Positions 1 to 9,448 of a stretch of 62,927 nt of DNA are shown piece by piece (position 1 is the first letter of the stretch; every line of letters starts with the position of its first letter). Both the position numbers and the translations under genes were made by a program. The DNA lies in contig JALOAH010000013.1 in the NCBI GenBank assembly GCA_023228865.1, forward strand, positions 1 to 62,927, written 5' to 3'. Under the pieces are notes generated by a model. That model made no database searches. It saw only the letters and a list, made by a program, of their open reading frames with translations, and was not told the DNA's origin. The DNA is from Porticoccaceae bacterium (lineage in GTDB: Bacteria > Pseudomonadota > Gammaproteobacteria > Pseudomonadales > Porticoccaceae).

Positions 1-655
1 GAGCGATCCAGCGCAAGGGGCCGTCATTGACAAAGGCGGCGTCGAAAGGAATTTCTGTGGGATGGCTGAATTCCAGCATCATCGCCCAGCAGCCAACCAT
101 GGTCACGGCTGTGGGCAGAATGCTGAAGTGGGCGCTAAAGGGTTGCAGCAGCGGCGTCGCCTGGGGCGCGGGTACAGCGATTACCACGGCATCGAAAATT
201 TCATCCAACAAACCGTGCTCGGCGGAATGAAGCTGCCACCCCTGTTGTTGTCGCTGCAGCGCCTTGATGGTGGTCTGGTGCTGGACATGAAGATTTTTCG
301 CCAGCAATCGAGCCGGAGCCGTCATTTTCGGCGTGCCGACAAAGCGCTCGATGACGCTGTTGTGTTGCGCAGGCGGGTGAGTGCCAAAAATACGAATTTC
401 CGGTTTCCATACCGCGGCGGCTCCCGCCTGTTGCCAGCGCGACACTTCCGCTCTGAAGAGAGGGGTTCTGGCGGTGAAGTATTGGGCGCCATGATCCCAT
501 TGCCCTTGTTCTCCGCGGCGATTGCTCATTCGACCGCCACAGCCGTGGCTTTTTTCAAAAACATGGACGGAGTGTCCAGCGTCGTGAAGCCTTGTGGCGC
601 AGGAAAGCCCGGCAATGCCTGCGCCTACGATGGCGATAGATTTATGAATGGTCAT
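1..655 (-). CDS. FAD-dependent oxidoreductase, renalase-like (3' end outside window)
   Basis: An open frame runs leftward from ATG at 655 off the left edge, giving at least 218 residues. The N-terminus reads MTIHKSIAIVGAGIAGLSCA, a dinucleotide-binding GxGxxG fold with the usual hydrophobic beta strand. An acidic residue follows (VFEKS) at the end of the second strand, and then a GGRMSNRR stretch matching the GGR motif of the amine-oxidase/renalase flavoproteins. A WDHGAQYFT segment shortly after is also typical of this group. The substrate cannot be told. The gene is divergent from the BCCT transporter, with 275 bp between the two starts. The family call is firm; the specific function is not. 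Confidence 0.8.
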   Translation of the reverse strand, partial: MTIHKSIAIVGAGIAGLSCATRLHDAGHSVHVFEKSHGCGGRMSNRRGEQGQWDHGAQYFTARTPLFRAEVSRWQQAGAAAVWKPEIRIFGTHPPAQHNSVIERFVGTPKMTAPARLLAKNLHVQHQTTIKALQRQQQGWQLHSAEHGLLDEIFDAVVIAVPAPQATPLLQPFSAHFSILPTAVTMVGCWAMMLEFSHPTEIPFDAAFVNDGPLRWIA

Positions 656-794
656 GGGTTTAGCCTTGCGAAATTGTTGTTTTCGGTTGATGATTTTATG
701 CAAAACCTGTACAGCTGAATTTTGGCGATAAAGTTTTAAACGCACTGTTTTCAAGGCTGGTATTGTAGGGTTTGTGGGCCGGGGTTTCACTATA

Positions 795-828
795 GAGCAC
801 CTCTAAAAATACATTTTTAAAGGTGCTC
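795..828. repeat. 34-bp near-perfect dyad in the divergent intergenic region
   Basis: GAGCACCT-C-TAAAAAT and ATTTTTA-A-AGGTGCTC face each other around a 2-nt centre with a single mismatch. It lies between two divergent start codons (655 and 931), so a terminator is unlikely and an operator is more natural. The rest of 656-930 is AT-rich and shows no gene. Confidence 0.5.
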
Positions 829-930
829 ATCATTGAAGTTTGTGCATTTAAATTTGCATGCCGTGATTTGAGAAGGCATGATAAAAAATAAAGGGCATCG
901 CCAAAATTCACCTGATCAAAGGATATTCCT

Positions 931-2970
931 ATGAGCCAGGACACCAAGGGTGCGAATCCTGCGGTTCTTATTCCTGTATTTATACCCGCTGTTGTTGTAA
1001 TTTTTCTCCTTGTTGTTGGAACAATAAGCAATCCCGAGCTCGCCGGCGAGGTCTTTGGCAGCGTGCAGACGTACATTACCCGCACATTTGGCTGGTTCTA
1101 TATGTTGTCTGTGGCTTTTTTTCTTGTCTTTATTGTCGGTATTGCCCTGACAAAATGGGGGCATATCAAGCTGGGGCCGGATCATGCTGATCCCCAGTAC
1201 AGTTTTCCTGCCTGGTTTGCCATGCTGTTTTCTGCAGGTTATGGCATTGCGCTGCTGTTTTTTGGTGTGGCAGAACCGGTTTTGCACTACGCATCGCCGC
1301 CTGTGGGGGCAGGGGAGACCGTTGATGCCGCCAAGCAGGCAATGCAAATAGCGTTTTTCCATTGGGGATTTCATATTTGGGCCATTTATGGCCTTGTCGG
1401 TTTGATTCTGTCTTATTTTGCTTTCCGCCACGGCCTGCCTCTGTCCATCCGCTCGGCTCTGTACCCCATTATTGGCGATAAAATTTACGGTCCCATCGGG
1501 CATGCAGTGGATGTCTTTGCCATTTTAGGCACCCTGTTTGGCATAGCCACAACTCTCGGGTTGTCGGTTGCCCAGATCAATGCGGGAATACATTATCTCT
1601 GGCCTCAAATTCCCGTCAGTACTGTTGTTCAGGTTATCGCCATCGCAATAATTACCACGCTGGCAATTTTTTCTGTTGTTGCCGGGCTGGATAAGGGGAT
1701 TAAACGGCTGTCTGTCATTAATATGGTTCTGGCTATCATACTGATGACCTTTGTTTTTTTTGCCGGTCCTTCTATCCATATTTTAGAGAGCTTTCTGCAA
1801 AATACCGGCAGTTATTTGAACCAGATTGTTGAGCGCACCTTTAATCTTCAGGCTTATTCCCGCAGCGATTGGATAGGCAACTGGACGTTGTTTATTTTTT
1901 CGTGGACCATTGCATGGGCGCCTTTTGTCGGGCTGTTTATTGCCAAAATCAGCCGTGGTCGCACCATTCGCCAATTTGTTCTTGGCGTGATGCTGGTTCC
2001 CTCTATTTTCACATTCTTATGGTTTTCCATTTTTGGCAATACGGCTCTCTATGAAATTATGAACGAGGGTTACAGCGTGCTGATCGGACAGGTGCAGGCT
2101 GATCATGCCGTTGCCCTGTTTAAGCTCTACGAAATTTTGCCACTGTCGTCGTTGTTGTCGTTCATCACCGTGATATTGATTATTACTTTTTTTGTGACTT
2201 CATCGGATTCCGGTTCCTTGGTGATTGATTCGCTGGCCTCTGGTGGCGCCGCGGTCACGCCGGTTTGGCAGCGTATCTTTTGGGCGTCTATAGAGGGCGT
2301 TGTTGCCGCTACATTACTCGTGGCGGGCGGATTGAGTGCATTGCAGACCATGGCCATCGCCAGTGCGCTACCGTTTTCGCTAATTATGATAGTGGCGGCT
2401 ATTGGCTTGTGGCGGGCACTGATTATCGAGGGTCATCATCACACCAGCTTACACATGGGTATCCAGAATCGCTTTACCGGTCATTCCGGGCGAGAAATCT
2501 GGCGGCAGCGCCTTCAGGGGCTGGTGACCTTTCCAGACCGCCAGCAGGTGGAGGAATTTATCGCCACTACGGTGATCAAGGCTATGGGCAGAGTGCAGCA
2601 AGAGCTAATCAAACAGGGATGGTTGGCCGAAATTGATATTGATGCTGTCAGTCATCGCACCTGTATAGAAGTGCGCAAAGGTGCGTTAATCGATTTTATT
2701 TATGAAATTCGCATCGTTCCCCATGGACTTCCAGATTATGCCTATCCGGAAATGATTCACCAGGGCGATGCCGATAATGTTTACTATCGGGCGGAAGTTT
2801 TTTTGCGTCGCGGTGGTCAATCCTACGATCTTTACGGGTTTGACCAGCAGGACATCATTGCCGACATTATCGATCAATTTGAAAAATATCTGCATTTTCT
2901 CCATATCTCGCCAGGGGATTTGCCCTGGAAAGTGACAGACCAGGATGACCTGTTAAGCCGGGAGACATAG
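931..2970 (+). CDS. BCCT-family betaine/carnitine/choline transporter, BetT-like
   Basis: 679 residues, the length of E. coli BetT-type transporters (about 677). Twelve hydrophobic segments fill residues about 10-510. The BCCT signature lies near residues 315-345 (WTLFIFSWTIAWAPFVGLFI followed by AKISRGRTIRQF). A hydrophilic C-terminal domain of about 160 residues follows, as in osmosensing BetT proteins. It should import quaternary-ammonium osmolytes such as choline or betaine with an ion gradient, across the inner membrane. AGGA lies about 8 nt before ATG. No betABI genes are next to it, so choline oxidation is not implied here. The exact substrate is uncertain. Confidence 0.88.
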   Translation: MSQDTKGANPAVLIPVFIPAVVVIFLLVVGTISNPELAGEVFGSVQTYITRTFGWFYMLSVAFFLVFIVGIALTKWGHIKLGPDHADPQYSFPAWFAMLFSAGYGIALLFFGVAEPVLHYASPPVGAGETVDAAKQAMQIAFFHWGFHIWAIYGLVGLILSYFAFRHGLPLSIRSALYPIIGDKIYGPIGHAVDVFAILGTLFGIATTLGLSVAQINAGIHYLWPQIPVSTVVQVIAIAIITTLAIFSVVAGLDKGIKRLSVINMVLAIILMTFVFFAGPSIHILESFLQNTGSYLNQIVERTFNLQAYSRSDWIGNWTLFIFSWTIAWAPFVGLFIAKISRGRTIRQFVLGVMLVPSIFTFLWFSIFGNTALYEIMNEGYSVLIGQVQADHAVALFKLYEILPLSSLLSFITVILIITFFVTSSDSGSLVIDSLASGGAAVTPVWQRIFWASIEGVVAATLLVAGGLSALQTMAIASALPFSLIMIVAAIGLWRALIIEGHHHTSLHMGIQNRFTGHSGREIWRQRLQGLVTFPDRQQVEEFIATTVIKAMGRVQQELIKQGWLAEIDIDAVSHRTCIEVRKGALIDFIYEIRIVPHGLPDYAYPEMIHQGDADNVYYRAEVFLRRGGQSYDLYGFDQQDIIADIIDQFEKYLHFLHISPGDLPWKVTDQDDLLSRET

Positions 2971-3028
2971 CGGCGATGAACGATCCGCCAAATTTCTGCC
3001 AGTCAGCTCGCGGATTTTATGGCGCAGG

Positions 3029-4390
3029 CTAATTCGGGTCTGTGGCGGTGGTGTTTTTGTTGAGAACCAGCTCCCTGAGTGTCATGCCAGCCAGATGATC
3101 CCTTGTTGCCGTTTCGATCTGCTCCATCAGGTGGTCGACAGCAGCTACTGATTGCACTTGGGTTTCTGTCACTTCGGCGTCACCCAGGGGCTTGCGCATG
3201 ATGGCGAGCAAATCGGCAACACAGAGGCTGGAAGGGTCGTGACTGAGAAGGTATTCGGGGGGATGGCTATTACTTTCCACCACCAAGCCGCGATCCTCAA
3301 GCATTTGCAGTGTTTCTCCGATTCTGTCGCTGGGTATTCCCATTAATCTGGTGAGAGTTTCGAGGGTTGGCGGCAGCTCTTCGTGAACAAATTTGTAGGC
3401 GACCCAGTACATCACCAACAAGCCCAGCTGTTCCCGCAAATGACCACTGAGAGCGGTGTGCTCGCCGCTGAATTTTAATTGCTCAGGATACTGGTGGTAG
3501 TACGCCACCTGGGCGCCAATCAACAAAATAAGCCAGCTGAGATAGAGCCAGATCATAAAGAGAATGACAATGGCAAAGCCCGAATAAATAGCCGCGTAGT
3601 TGGTGGATGAGGCGGCGAATTCGGCAAAGACAACGCCGCTCAATTGCCAAAGTATGGAGCCCACCACAGCGCCGCTCATGGCGGAAACCAGTTTTACCCT
3701 GGTATTAGGAATAAACAGATACACAAAGGTGAATGCTAAAAATATGAGCAGAAAAGGCACCAGTTTTGATGCCAGCAGCAATAGGCTGCCAAAGGGTTCC
3801 ATCGCCGCCAGTGTCTGTACGAGCGCGCTGTTCATCATGGATGCGGTCATGCCCATTGCCGAGAACACCAGCACCGGGCCAACCATAATAACGCTGAGAT
3901 AGTCGCTGAAACGTCTGGAAAGGGAGCGCGATGTCTTGGCGTGCCATACGTGATTAAAGGCATTTTCAATTTTTTGTATCAATGCAATAACGGTATACAG
4001 CAGCAGCGCGAGGCCGACAGAACCGAGAACGCCAACTTTCATATTCTCGACAAAACCGAGCACATTCATCACCAGCTCATTGCCTTTCTCCCCCAAAGGT
4101 TGAACCAGATTAATAAGAAGGGGCTCGATTTGATTGTGAACGCCAAACGCCTTAAGCACGGAAAAGCTCACTGCCAACAGGGGAACCAGCGATAACAACG
4201 TGGTATAGACAAGGCTCATGGCCCTGAGGGTAAGCTGCCCGGAAGACAGATCCCGGGACAGCACCCACAACAAGCGCACAGCTGCGAAGCCGACACGGGC
4301 AGGCACGCTGAGAGTTGTCAGATCTGTGCGCCACAACTCGTCGTGGAGAAAACTCTTGATTCGGCCGTAAGCGTTTGCCGGATTTTGCAT
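3029..4390 (-). CDS. YihY/BrkB-family (UPF0761) inner-membrane protein
   Basis: 453 residues with about six membrane helices between residues 35 and 300. The family pattern LRAMSLVYTTLLSLVPLLAV lies near residue 55, and GAVVGSILWQLSGVVFAEFA near residue 240. The C-terminal 130 residues are soluble and look like a small winged-helix-type domain (LTRLMGIPSDRIGETLQMLE), an extension common in long gammaproteobacterial members. The family was once wrongly called ribonuclease BN; its role is not established. It converges with the BCCT gene, 58 bp apart. Confidence 0.85.
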   Translation of the reverse strand: MQNPANAYGRIKSFLHDELWRTDLTTLSVPARVGFAAVRLLWVLSRDLSSGQLTLRAMSLVYTTLLSLVPLLAVSFSVLKAFGVHNQIEPLLINLVQPLGEKGNELVMNVLGFVENMKVGVLGSVGLALLLYTVIALIQKIENAFNHVWHAKTSRSLSRRFSDYLSVIMVGPVLVFSAMGMTASMMNSALVQTLAAMEPFGSLLLLASKLVPFLLIFLAFTFVYLFIPNTRVKLVSAMSGAVVGSILWQLSGVVFAEFAASSTNYAAIYSGFAIVILFMIWLYLSWLILLIGAQVAYYHQYPEQLKFSGEHTALSGHLREQLGLLVMYWVAYKFVHEELPPTLETLTRLMGIPSDRIGETLQMLEDRGLVVESNSHPPEYLLSHDPSSLCVADLLAIMRKPLGDAEVTETQVQSVAAVDHLMEQIETATRDHLAGMTLRELVLNKNTTATDPN

Positions 4391-5244
4391 ATATTCACGC
4401 CTTTTTTTGTTGTTGCTTCAGACCATAGAATAGCGCCAGGGCAGGAATGCGGATCACATTTGGCGTTCGCCTCTGAAAGCCTGCGAGTTTCGATGTTGCC
4501 GAAAGCGGCAAAACTCAAAACAAACCAGCAACAGACGCCCCCTAAACCATAGTAATCAGAAAATTATTAAACACAAGGCTACCCAGGCTCTGGGTGGGGA
4601 ATAGCTGAAACCCGTGGCCTTATCAAAACATATCAGCCCTGGAATTGGCTCGGTGCAGTGTCAAATTCGAGTTTTCCGGTTGCCATGGCAACGATTGCCA
4701 CGAGCTCGAATAACTTCAGCGCTTCCGGCGCGAAAATTCGGGCAACAGGTGCAGTTTCCTGGCTGGAAAAACGGCAAATGGATGTTGAGCGGTTGTTTCC
4801 GGTGACCCAAAAAAAGAACCCCGAACCAGAATGGCCGGGGTTTTAAAGAACGGTTTTATCAAGGGGAGATGATAACCGTTTTGCTCACAACGAAAAGGGA
4901 GAACAATTCGCACTTACTGAGACTATGGCTTTATTGGGAAGTTCAAAAAAATCTGAAATTTTTTCATTAAATTTTTCAATGAGTCATTCCACCCGGTGCT
5001 GGCTTGGAAAACCTGGCGGCAGCGTCGCGATTGCCGCATTTTTTCCCTCCCTGTGGGCGCCCAGGTTGGGAGCTTTTCACCATGGAACAGACCCACGGCC
5101 TGGCACAAGTCGGTGGATGATGGCGTTGCCGCTGGGGTATGATGTGTGCAGATGTTTTTCAAAGACTGCTCTGGATAGCGATTGCGTGAATCCCGCGGTG
5201 GTCTGGACAAAAAGCTTTCTGAGGCATGGGGTTAGGAGGAAAAA
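4391..5244. other. 854-bp region without a recognisable gene
   Basis: I see no convincing coding frame. It holds a perfect 14-bp palindrome GTTGCCATGGCAAC at 4679-4692 and a terminator-like hairpin at 4817-4844. Its right end must carry the promoter of the copper ATPase. AGGAGG sits directly before the ATG at 5245. I did not find a clear CueR dyad. Confidence 0.5.
4817..4846 (+). terminator. terminator-like hairpin
   Basis: AACCCCG pairs with CGGGGTT around a 12-nt loop, followed by TTTT. No annotated gene precedes it on this strand, so it could end an unannotated short transcript in the gap. Confidence 0.4.
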
Positions 5245-7566
5245 ATGGGTGATCATGGTTGTTGTTCCCATAAAGCTGATGACAGCGCCGCCGCATTCGC
5301 GGAACAATTAAAAGATCCCGTCTGCGGTATGTCTGTCACCAGAGACTCTGAGCATCAGGCCGACTTTCAGGGTAAATCCTACTATTTTTGCAGTGCCCGT
5401 TGTCAAACCAAGTTCAACGCCAATCCCCTGGCTTATCTTGAAAAGAAAACCGAACCCCAGGACAGTAATGCCTGGTACACCTGTCCCATGCATCCAGAGG
5501 TGCGCCAGCTCGGCTCTGGGGACTGTCCGAAATGCGGTATGGCTTTGGAGCCTGAAATGCCCTCCCTGGAGGAGGACGAAAATCCCGAATTTAGGGATTT
5601 TCGTCGGCGTTTCTGGTGGAGCCTGCCCTTCAGTGCTGCCGTATTTGCCCTTGCCATGTTTGGCCATGGCGGCCACTGGCTGCCAGCGAGTCAACAAAAC
5701 TGGGCGGAGCTGATTTTGGCGACACCGGTTGTACTGTGGGCGGGACTGCCGTTTTTTCGGCGCGGCGTCCAGTCCATCATTACCGGCAATTTCAATATGT
5801 GGACGCTGATTGGCCTCGGCACCGCATCTGCGTATATCTATAGCCTGGCTGCCACGTTGGTTCCACAGCTGTTTCCAGACTCTTTTGTAGATAATGGCCG
5901 GGTCAGTGTCTATTTTGAAGCGGCTGCGGTGATTATTTCCTTGACCTTGATGGGGCAGCTGTTTGAGCTGAAAGCCAGATCGCGCACGTCGGAGGCCATT
6001 CGCGCATTGCTGCAACTGGCGCCGGATACCGCGAGGCGCGTTGGCGTCGATGGCAATGAAGAGGATGTGCTCTTATCCCACATCCATGTTGGCGATTTGC
6101 TGCGGGTAAGGCCGGGGGAAAAAATACCTGTGGATGGCTGTGTCAGGGAGGGCGCCAGTGCCGTTGACGAATCCATGCTCACCGGCGAACCTATTCCCGT
6201 ATTCAAGGGCGTTGGCGATAAGGTCATTGGCGCCACCCTCAATACCAGTGGCAGCCTGATTATCCACGCCGAGAAAGTCGGCGCCGAGAGTACCCTCGCC
6301 AGAATCGTTGCCCTGGTTTCCCAGGCGCAACGGTCGCGGGCGCCGATGCAGCGATTAGCGGATATCGTCGCCGGCTATTTTGTTACTGTGGTTGTCCTCA
6401 TAGCCATCGTCTGTTTTTTTGTCTGGGGTCTTTGGGGTCCCGCCCCCAGCTGGGTTTACGGCCTTATTAACAGCGTTGCTGTGCTGATTATCGCCTGTCC
6501 CTGTGCTCTCGGCCTTGCTACCCCTATGTCAATTATGGTTGCCACCGGTCGCGGGGCGAGCCAGGGGGTTCTCTTTAAGGATGCCGCTGCGATTGAAGAG
6601 CTGCGCAAAATTGATACCCTGGTGGTTGATAAAACGGGGACTGTCACTGAAGGGCGGCCGGTTTTTCGTCGCCTGGTTGTCGCAGGTTCCTTTGACGAAA
6701 AGGAAGTGCTACGTTTGGCTGCCAGCCTTGATCAAGGCAGTGAGCACCCTTTGGCGGCAGCGATTGTAGCTGCGGCAAGGGAGGAAAAGCTCAATCTGGC
6801 CAAAGTGGAAAATTTTGAATCCAGCTCGGGAATTGGCGTCACCGGCAGCGTTGAAGGCAGGCAGCTGGTATTGGGTAATAGCGCATTGATGGATCAGCAT
6901 GGCATTGACTGGCGCCCCCTTGCGGAGGAAGCAGATCGCTTGCGCAATGAAGGGGGCAGTGTGATTTGTTTAGGGGTCGATGGTGCTCTGGCGGGAATCA
7001 TGGCAGTTGCCGACCCCGTAAAGCCCACATCCCATCAGGCTATAAAATCCCTGCGGGCAAGGGGAATCAACATTATCATGGCAACGGGAGATAACCGCCG
7101 AACCGCCGACGCCATCGGCCGGGATCTGGGCATCGATCAAATTTACGGTGAAGTGACACCCGCGAAAAAGCTGGCGATTATTGATGAGCTACAGGCTGCC
7201 GGTCATATTGTGGCCATGGCTGGCGACGGTATAAATGACGCACCGGCGCTGGCCAAAGCCAATGTGGGTATTGCCATGGGCACGGGTACGGATGTCGCCA
7301 TGCACAGCGCCCAGATAACCCTGGTAAAAGGAGACCTTCGCGGTATAGCCGAGGCGATTGCCCTCTCTGAACTCACCGTTGCCAATATGCGCCAAAATCT
7401 GGGTTTTGCCTTTTTGTACAACAGTATAGGTGTCCCCGTGGCGGCAGGTGTGCTTTATCCATTTTTTGGCCTATTGCTATCGCCAATGGTTGCCGCACTG
7501 GCCATGAGCTTGAGTTCGGTTTCAGTGGTTGCAAATGCGTTGCGGTTGCGCTTTAAACACCGCTGA
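5245..7566 (+). CDS. copA: copper-translocating P1B-type ATPase with YHS and heavy-metal-binding N-terminus
   Basis: 773 residues. A cysteine/histidine-rich start (MGDHGCCSH) is followed by a YHS-type domain (about 22-65, KDPVCGMSV... YYFCSARC) and a heavy-metal-binding domain (about 78-105, YTCPMHPEV... [10 protein letters not shown]). Eight membrane helices surround the transport motif CPC at 418-420. The phosphorylation motif is DKTGT with Asp462, and the hinge is [13 protein letters not shown] near residue 660. This is a Cu(I)/Ag(I) exporter of the inner membrane. The N-terminus lacks the classic ferredoxin-like CxxC domain, a known variant architecture. It stands alone with AGGAGG in front of ATG. 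Confidence 0.93.
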   Translation: MGDHGCCSHKADDSAAAFAEQLKDPVCGMSVTRDSEHQADFQGKSYYFCSARCQTKFNANPLAYLEKKTEPQDSNAWYTCPMHPEVRQLGSGDCPKCGMALEPEMPSLEEDENPEFRDFRRRFWWSLPFSAAVFALAMFGHGGHWLPASQQNWAELILATPVVLWAGLPFFRRGVQSIITGNFNMWTLIGLGTASAYIYSLAATLVPQLFPDSFVDNGRVSVYFEAAAVIISLTLMGQLFELKARSRTSEAIRALLQLAPDTARRVGVDGNEEDVLLSHIHVGDLLRVRPGEKIPVDGCVREGASAVDESMLTGEPIPVFKGVGDKVIGATLNTSGSLIIHAEKVGAESTLARIVALVSQAQRSRAPMQRLADIVAGYFVTVVVLIAIVCFFVWGLWGPAPSWVYGLINSVAVLIIACPCALGLATPMSIMVATGRGASQGVLFKDAAAIEELRKIDTLVVDKTGTVTEGRPVFRRLVVAGSFDEKEVLRLAASLDQGSEHPLAAAIVAAAREEKLNLAKVENFESSSGIGVTGSVEGRQLVLGNSALMDQHGIDWRPLAEEADRLRNEGGSVICLGVDGALAGIMAVADPVKPTSHQAIKSLRARGINIIMATGDNRRTADAIGRDLGIDQIYGEVTPAKKLAIIDELQAAGHIVAMAGDGINDAPALAKANVGIAMGTGTDVAMHSAQITLVKGDLRGIAEAIALSELTVANMRQNLGFAFLYNSIGVPVAAGVLYPFFGLLLSPMVAALAMSLSSVSVVANALRLRFKHR

Positions 7567-7709
7567 GGTGGTTCTGTGCGGCAGGGCAGTAGAATCTTTG
7601 ATGGGATTTGGCGGGCTGAATTGGATTACGTGTTTAATAATTGCTGGTCACTCTTTGGTCACACTGAGTGTTTTTTGTTTTGAAAAAATCCATAACGTTT
7701 TGATTTTAT

Positions 7710-7786
7710 TGGTCGGAGAAACAGGATTTGAACCTGCGACCCCTGCCTCCCGAAGGCAGTGCTCTACCAGGCTGAGCTACTCTCCG
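7710..7786 (-). tRNA. tRNA-Pro (anticodon CGG)
   Basis: A full cloverleaf reads on the minus strand: acceptor CGGAGAG/TTCTCCG, D arm, anticodon stem CTGCC/GGCAG with loop TTCGGGA (anticodon CGG), TTCAAAT loop, discriminator A and encoded CCA at 7710-7712. A TACAAT -10 box lies upstream on the minus strand at 7819-7824. Confidence 0.95.
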
Positions 7787-7846
7787 ACAGCATTTTCCGG
7801 GTTTTTTAAAGCGGTGTGATTGTACAATAATTTCTTTAAAGAACTC

Positions 7847-8648
7847 TTATTTTTCACTGAGTTTTTTCAGTATTGCCTCCATTTTTTGTTCCATAGCATA
7901 GAGTCTTTCCTCGACGTCGCAAAGCTTTCTGAACTGATCCCTTTCTTCACTCAGAACCTCCTCCTCTTTTTGACTCATAAAATAAGCCGCTAAGCTGGCT
8001 GTGATCATGGCAAAAATACCCAGCCCCATCAGCATCACCAGGCTGGCGAAAAGCCGTCCCTGAAGGGTGACAGGAACAAAATCCCCATAGCCGACGGTGG
8101 TGACGGTAACCCAAGCCCACCAAATGCCGTCAAAAGGGGAGTCAATACCGGGTTCAAGTGCGGCAATCATGACGCCAGACATGATAATAATAATGGCGCT
8201 GGCAATCAGGGTGGGACCAAGCTGGTTGCGGGACAGCATTTTTTTGACGCGACTGCCAACATGGGCAAGCAGGGCAAAAACAATTAGCAATCTCAGGATA
8301 CGCAATGCGGCAAGTTGCAATTCCCAGCCCATTAAAATGGTAAATCCCATCAGGACAATAATCAAATTTAGCCAGTTTTCGCGAAGGTAGCGACTCGGAT
8401 GTGACACCAACAGACAAAAGGGTCAGGGTTTCAATGGCAAATAGCGCCCAGATGAAAATATCGAAGTACAGTGTATCGTATACGAGCTCGACATTGCTGG
8501 CCTCCCCCCACCAGCGCAGCAAAATGCCCAGCGCTGCCACCAGCATGGGCAGCTCGAAAATAAGACCAACTTTACGTGCGCGAGGATTTTCGGTGCTTGA
8601 AACACCAGCGGCGCCAAGCCAGCGACTTATTTTGGGAATGTGAGACAT
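7847..8648 (-). pseudogene. voltage-gated potassium channel-like protein, interrupted by a frameshift
   Basis: Two overlapping frames make one protein. The upstream frame (start 8648) gives about 80 residues beginning MSHIPKISRW with S1-like and S2-like helices ending FAIETLTLLS. The downstream frame (from about 8410 to 7847) continues VSHPSRYLRENWLN through S3-S4-like helices with arginines (LRILRL), a pore with the K+ filter TVGYGD, S6 and a C-terminal coiled coil (KEEEVLSEERDQFRKL). A change of one base near 8404-8412 would restore about 266 residues. This is either a real inactivating mutation or a sequencing error. The TTG at 8410 could start the shorter frame, but it would lack S1-S2. 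Confidence 0.8.
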
Positions 8649-8784
8649 AAAATCTCCCGGCAGTCTGGGCGGTATTGGTGCTCCATTCTATCACTAGACC
8701 GGGGATCTGATCCTGATCGGTGTGATGTACTGGAAAAGGAAGTGCTAGTATTGCTGTAAATATCAGAGTGACGGGTGGCGGATA

Positions 8785-9348
8785 ATGACGACGTTAGATA
8801 AATTATTTGCAGATATCGGCGCTGAAATGAGCGAATCCAGCGCAAAATTGCCGCCAGTAGAACGATGGAATCCCCCCCTGAGCGGCGATATTGATATTCG
8901 CATTAACAGAAGTGGTCAGTGGTTTCACGAAGGTGGCGAAATCAAGCGCAAAGCGCTGGTTAAATTGTTTGCCAGTATTCTCAAAAAAGAGGGTAATGAG
9001 TTTTTTCTTGTCACGCCGGTGGAAAAATGGCGCATTCGCGTCGAGGATGCGCCTTTCGCCATCATCGCTGTCGACATTCAACAGCGCAATAATGTGCAGG
9101 TGCTGATTTTTACAACTTCCGTGGGAGACAAGGTTGTTGCTGGGCCGAATAACCCCCTGCGCGTGGCGGTTAATGATAAAGGTGAGCCGAGTCCTTACCT
9201 CCTTGTTAGGAGTGGTCTCGAAGGCCTGATCAATAGAACCGTTTTTTATCAGTTGGTGGATTGCGCTGTGGCGGAGACGAACGATGGCGATAAAGAAAAG
9301 GCTGTACGGGGGGTGTACAGTCTTGGGTGTTTCTTTGCCCTTGAATAG
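8785..9348 (+). CDS. DUF1285 family protein
   Basis: 187 residues, the usual length of DUF1285 proteins. Family-like stretches are visible: PPVERWNPPLSGDIDIRI at the N-terminus, HEGGEIKRKALVKLFASIL, and TPVEKWRIRVEDAPF. It has no signal peptide or membrane helix, so it is probably cytosolic. Its function is not established in the family as far as I know. It diverges from the channel gene and is followed by an inverted repeat. Confidence 0.85.
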   Translation: MTTLDKLFADIGAEMSESSAKLPPVERWNPPLSGDIDIRINRSGQWFHEGGEIKRKALVKLFASILKKEGNEFFLVTPVEKWRIRVEDAPFAIIAVDIQQRNNVQVLIFTTSVGDKVVAGPNNPLRVAVNDKGEPSPYLLVRSGLEGLINRTVFYQLVDCAVAETNDGDKEKAVRGVYSLGCFFALE

Positions 9349-9360
9349 GTGGGTAGTTAC

Positions 9361-9441
9361 GAGCTGCAAGCGCCGAGCGCCAAGGAAAAACATGCAGCGC
9401 ATGTCGTCTCCCTTGCGGCTCGGCGCTAGGCGCTTGTAGCT
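9361..9441. repeat. long imperfect inverted repeat (REP-like)
   Basis: The left arm begins GAGCTGCAAGCGCCGAGCGC and the right arm, read in reverse, begins AGCTACAAGCGCCTAGCGCC. They enclose a short CATG...CATG palindrome. It sits between the convergent DUF1285 and ETF-QO genes, so it may act as a two-way terminator or be a dispersed REP-type element. Confidence 0.55.
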
Positions 9442-9448
9442 ATATATC

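Noticed and set aside
62..718. 218-codon plus-strand frame at the left edge
   Set aside because: It is the antisense of the FAD oxidoreductase, whose GAGIAG motif is unmistakable on the other strand.
4391..5244. Small membrane or copper-chaperone gene upstream of copA
   Set aside because: None of the short frames shows a CxxC, a signal peptide or a ribosome site that persuades.
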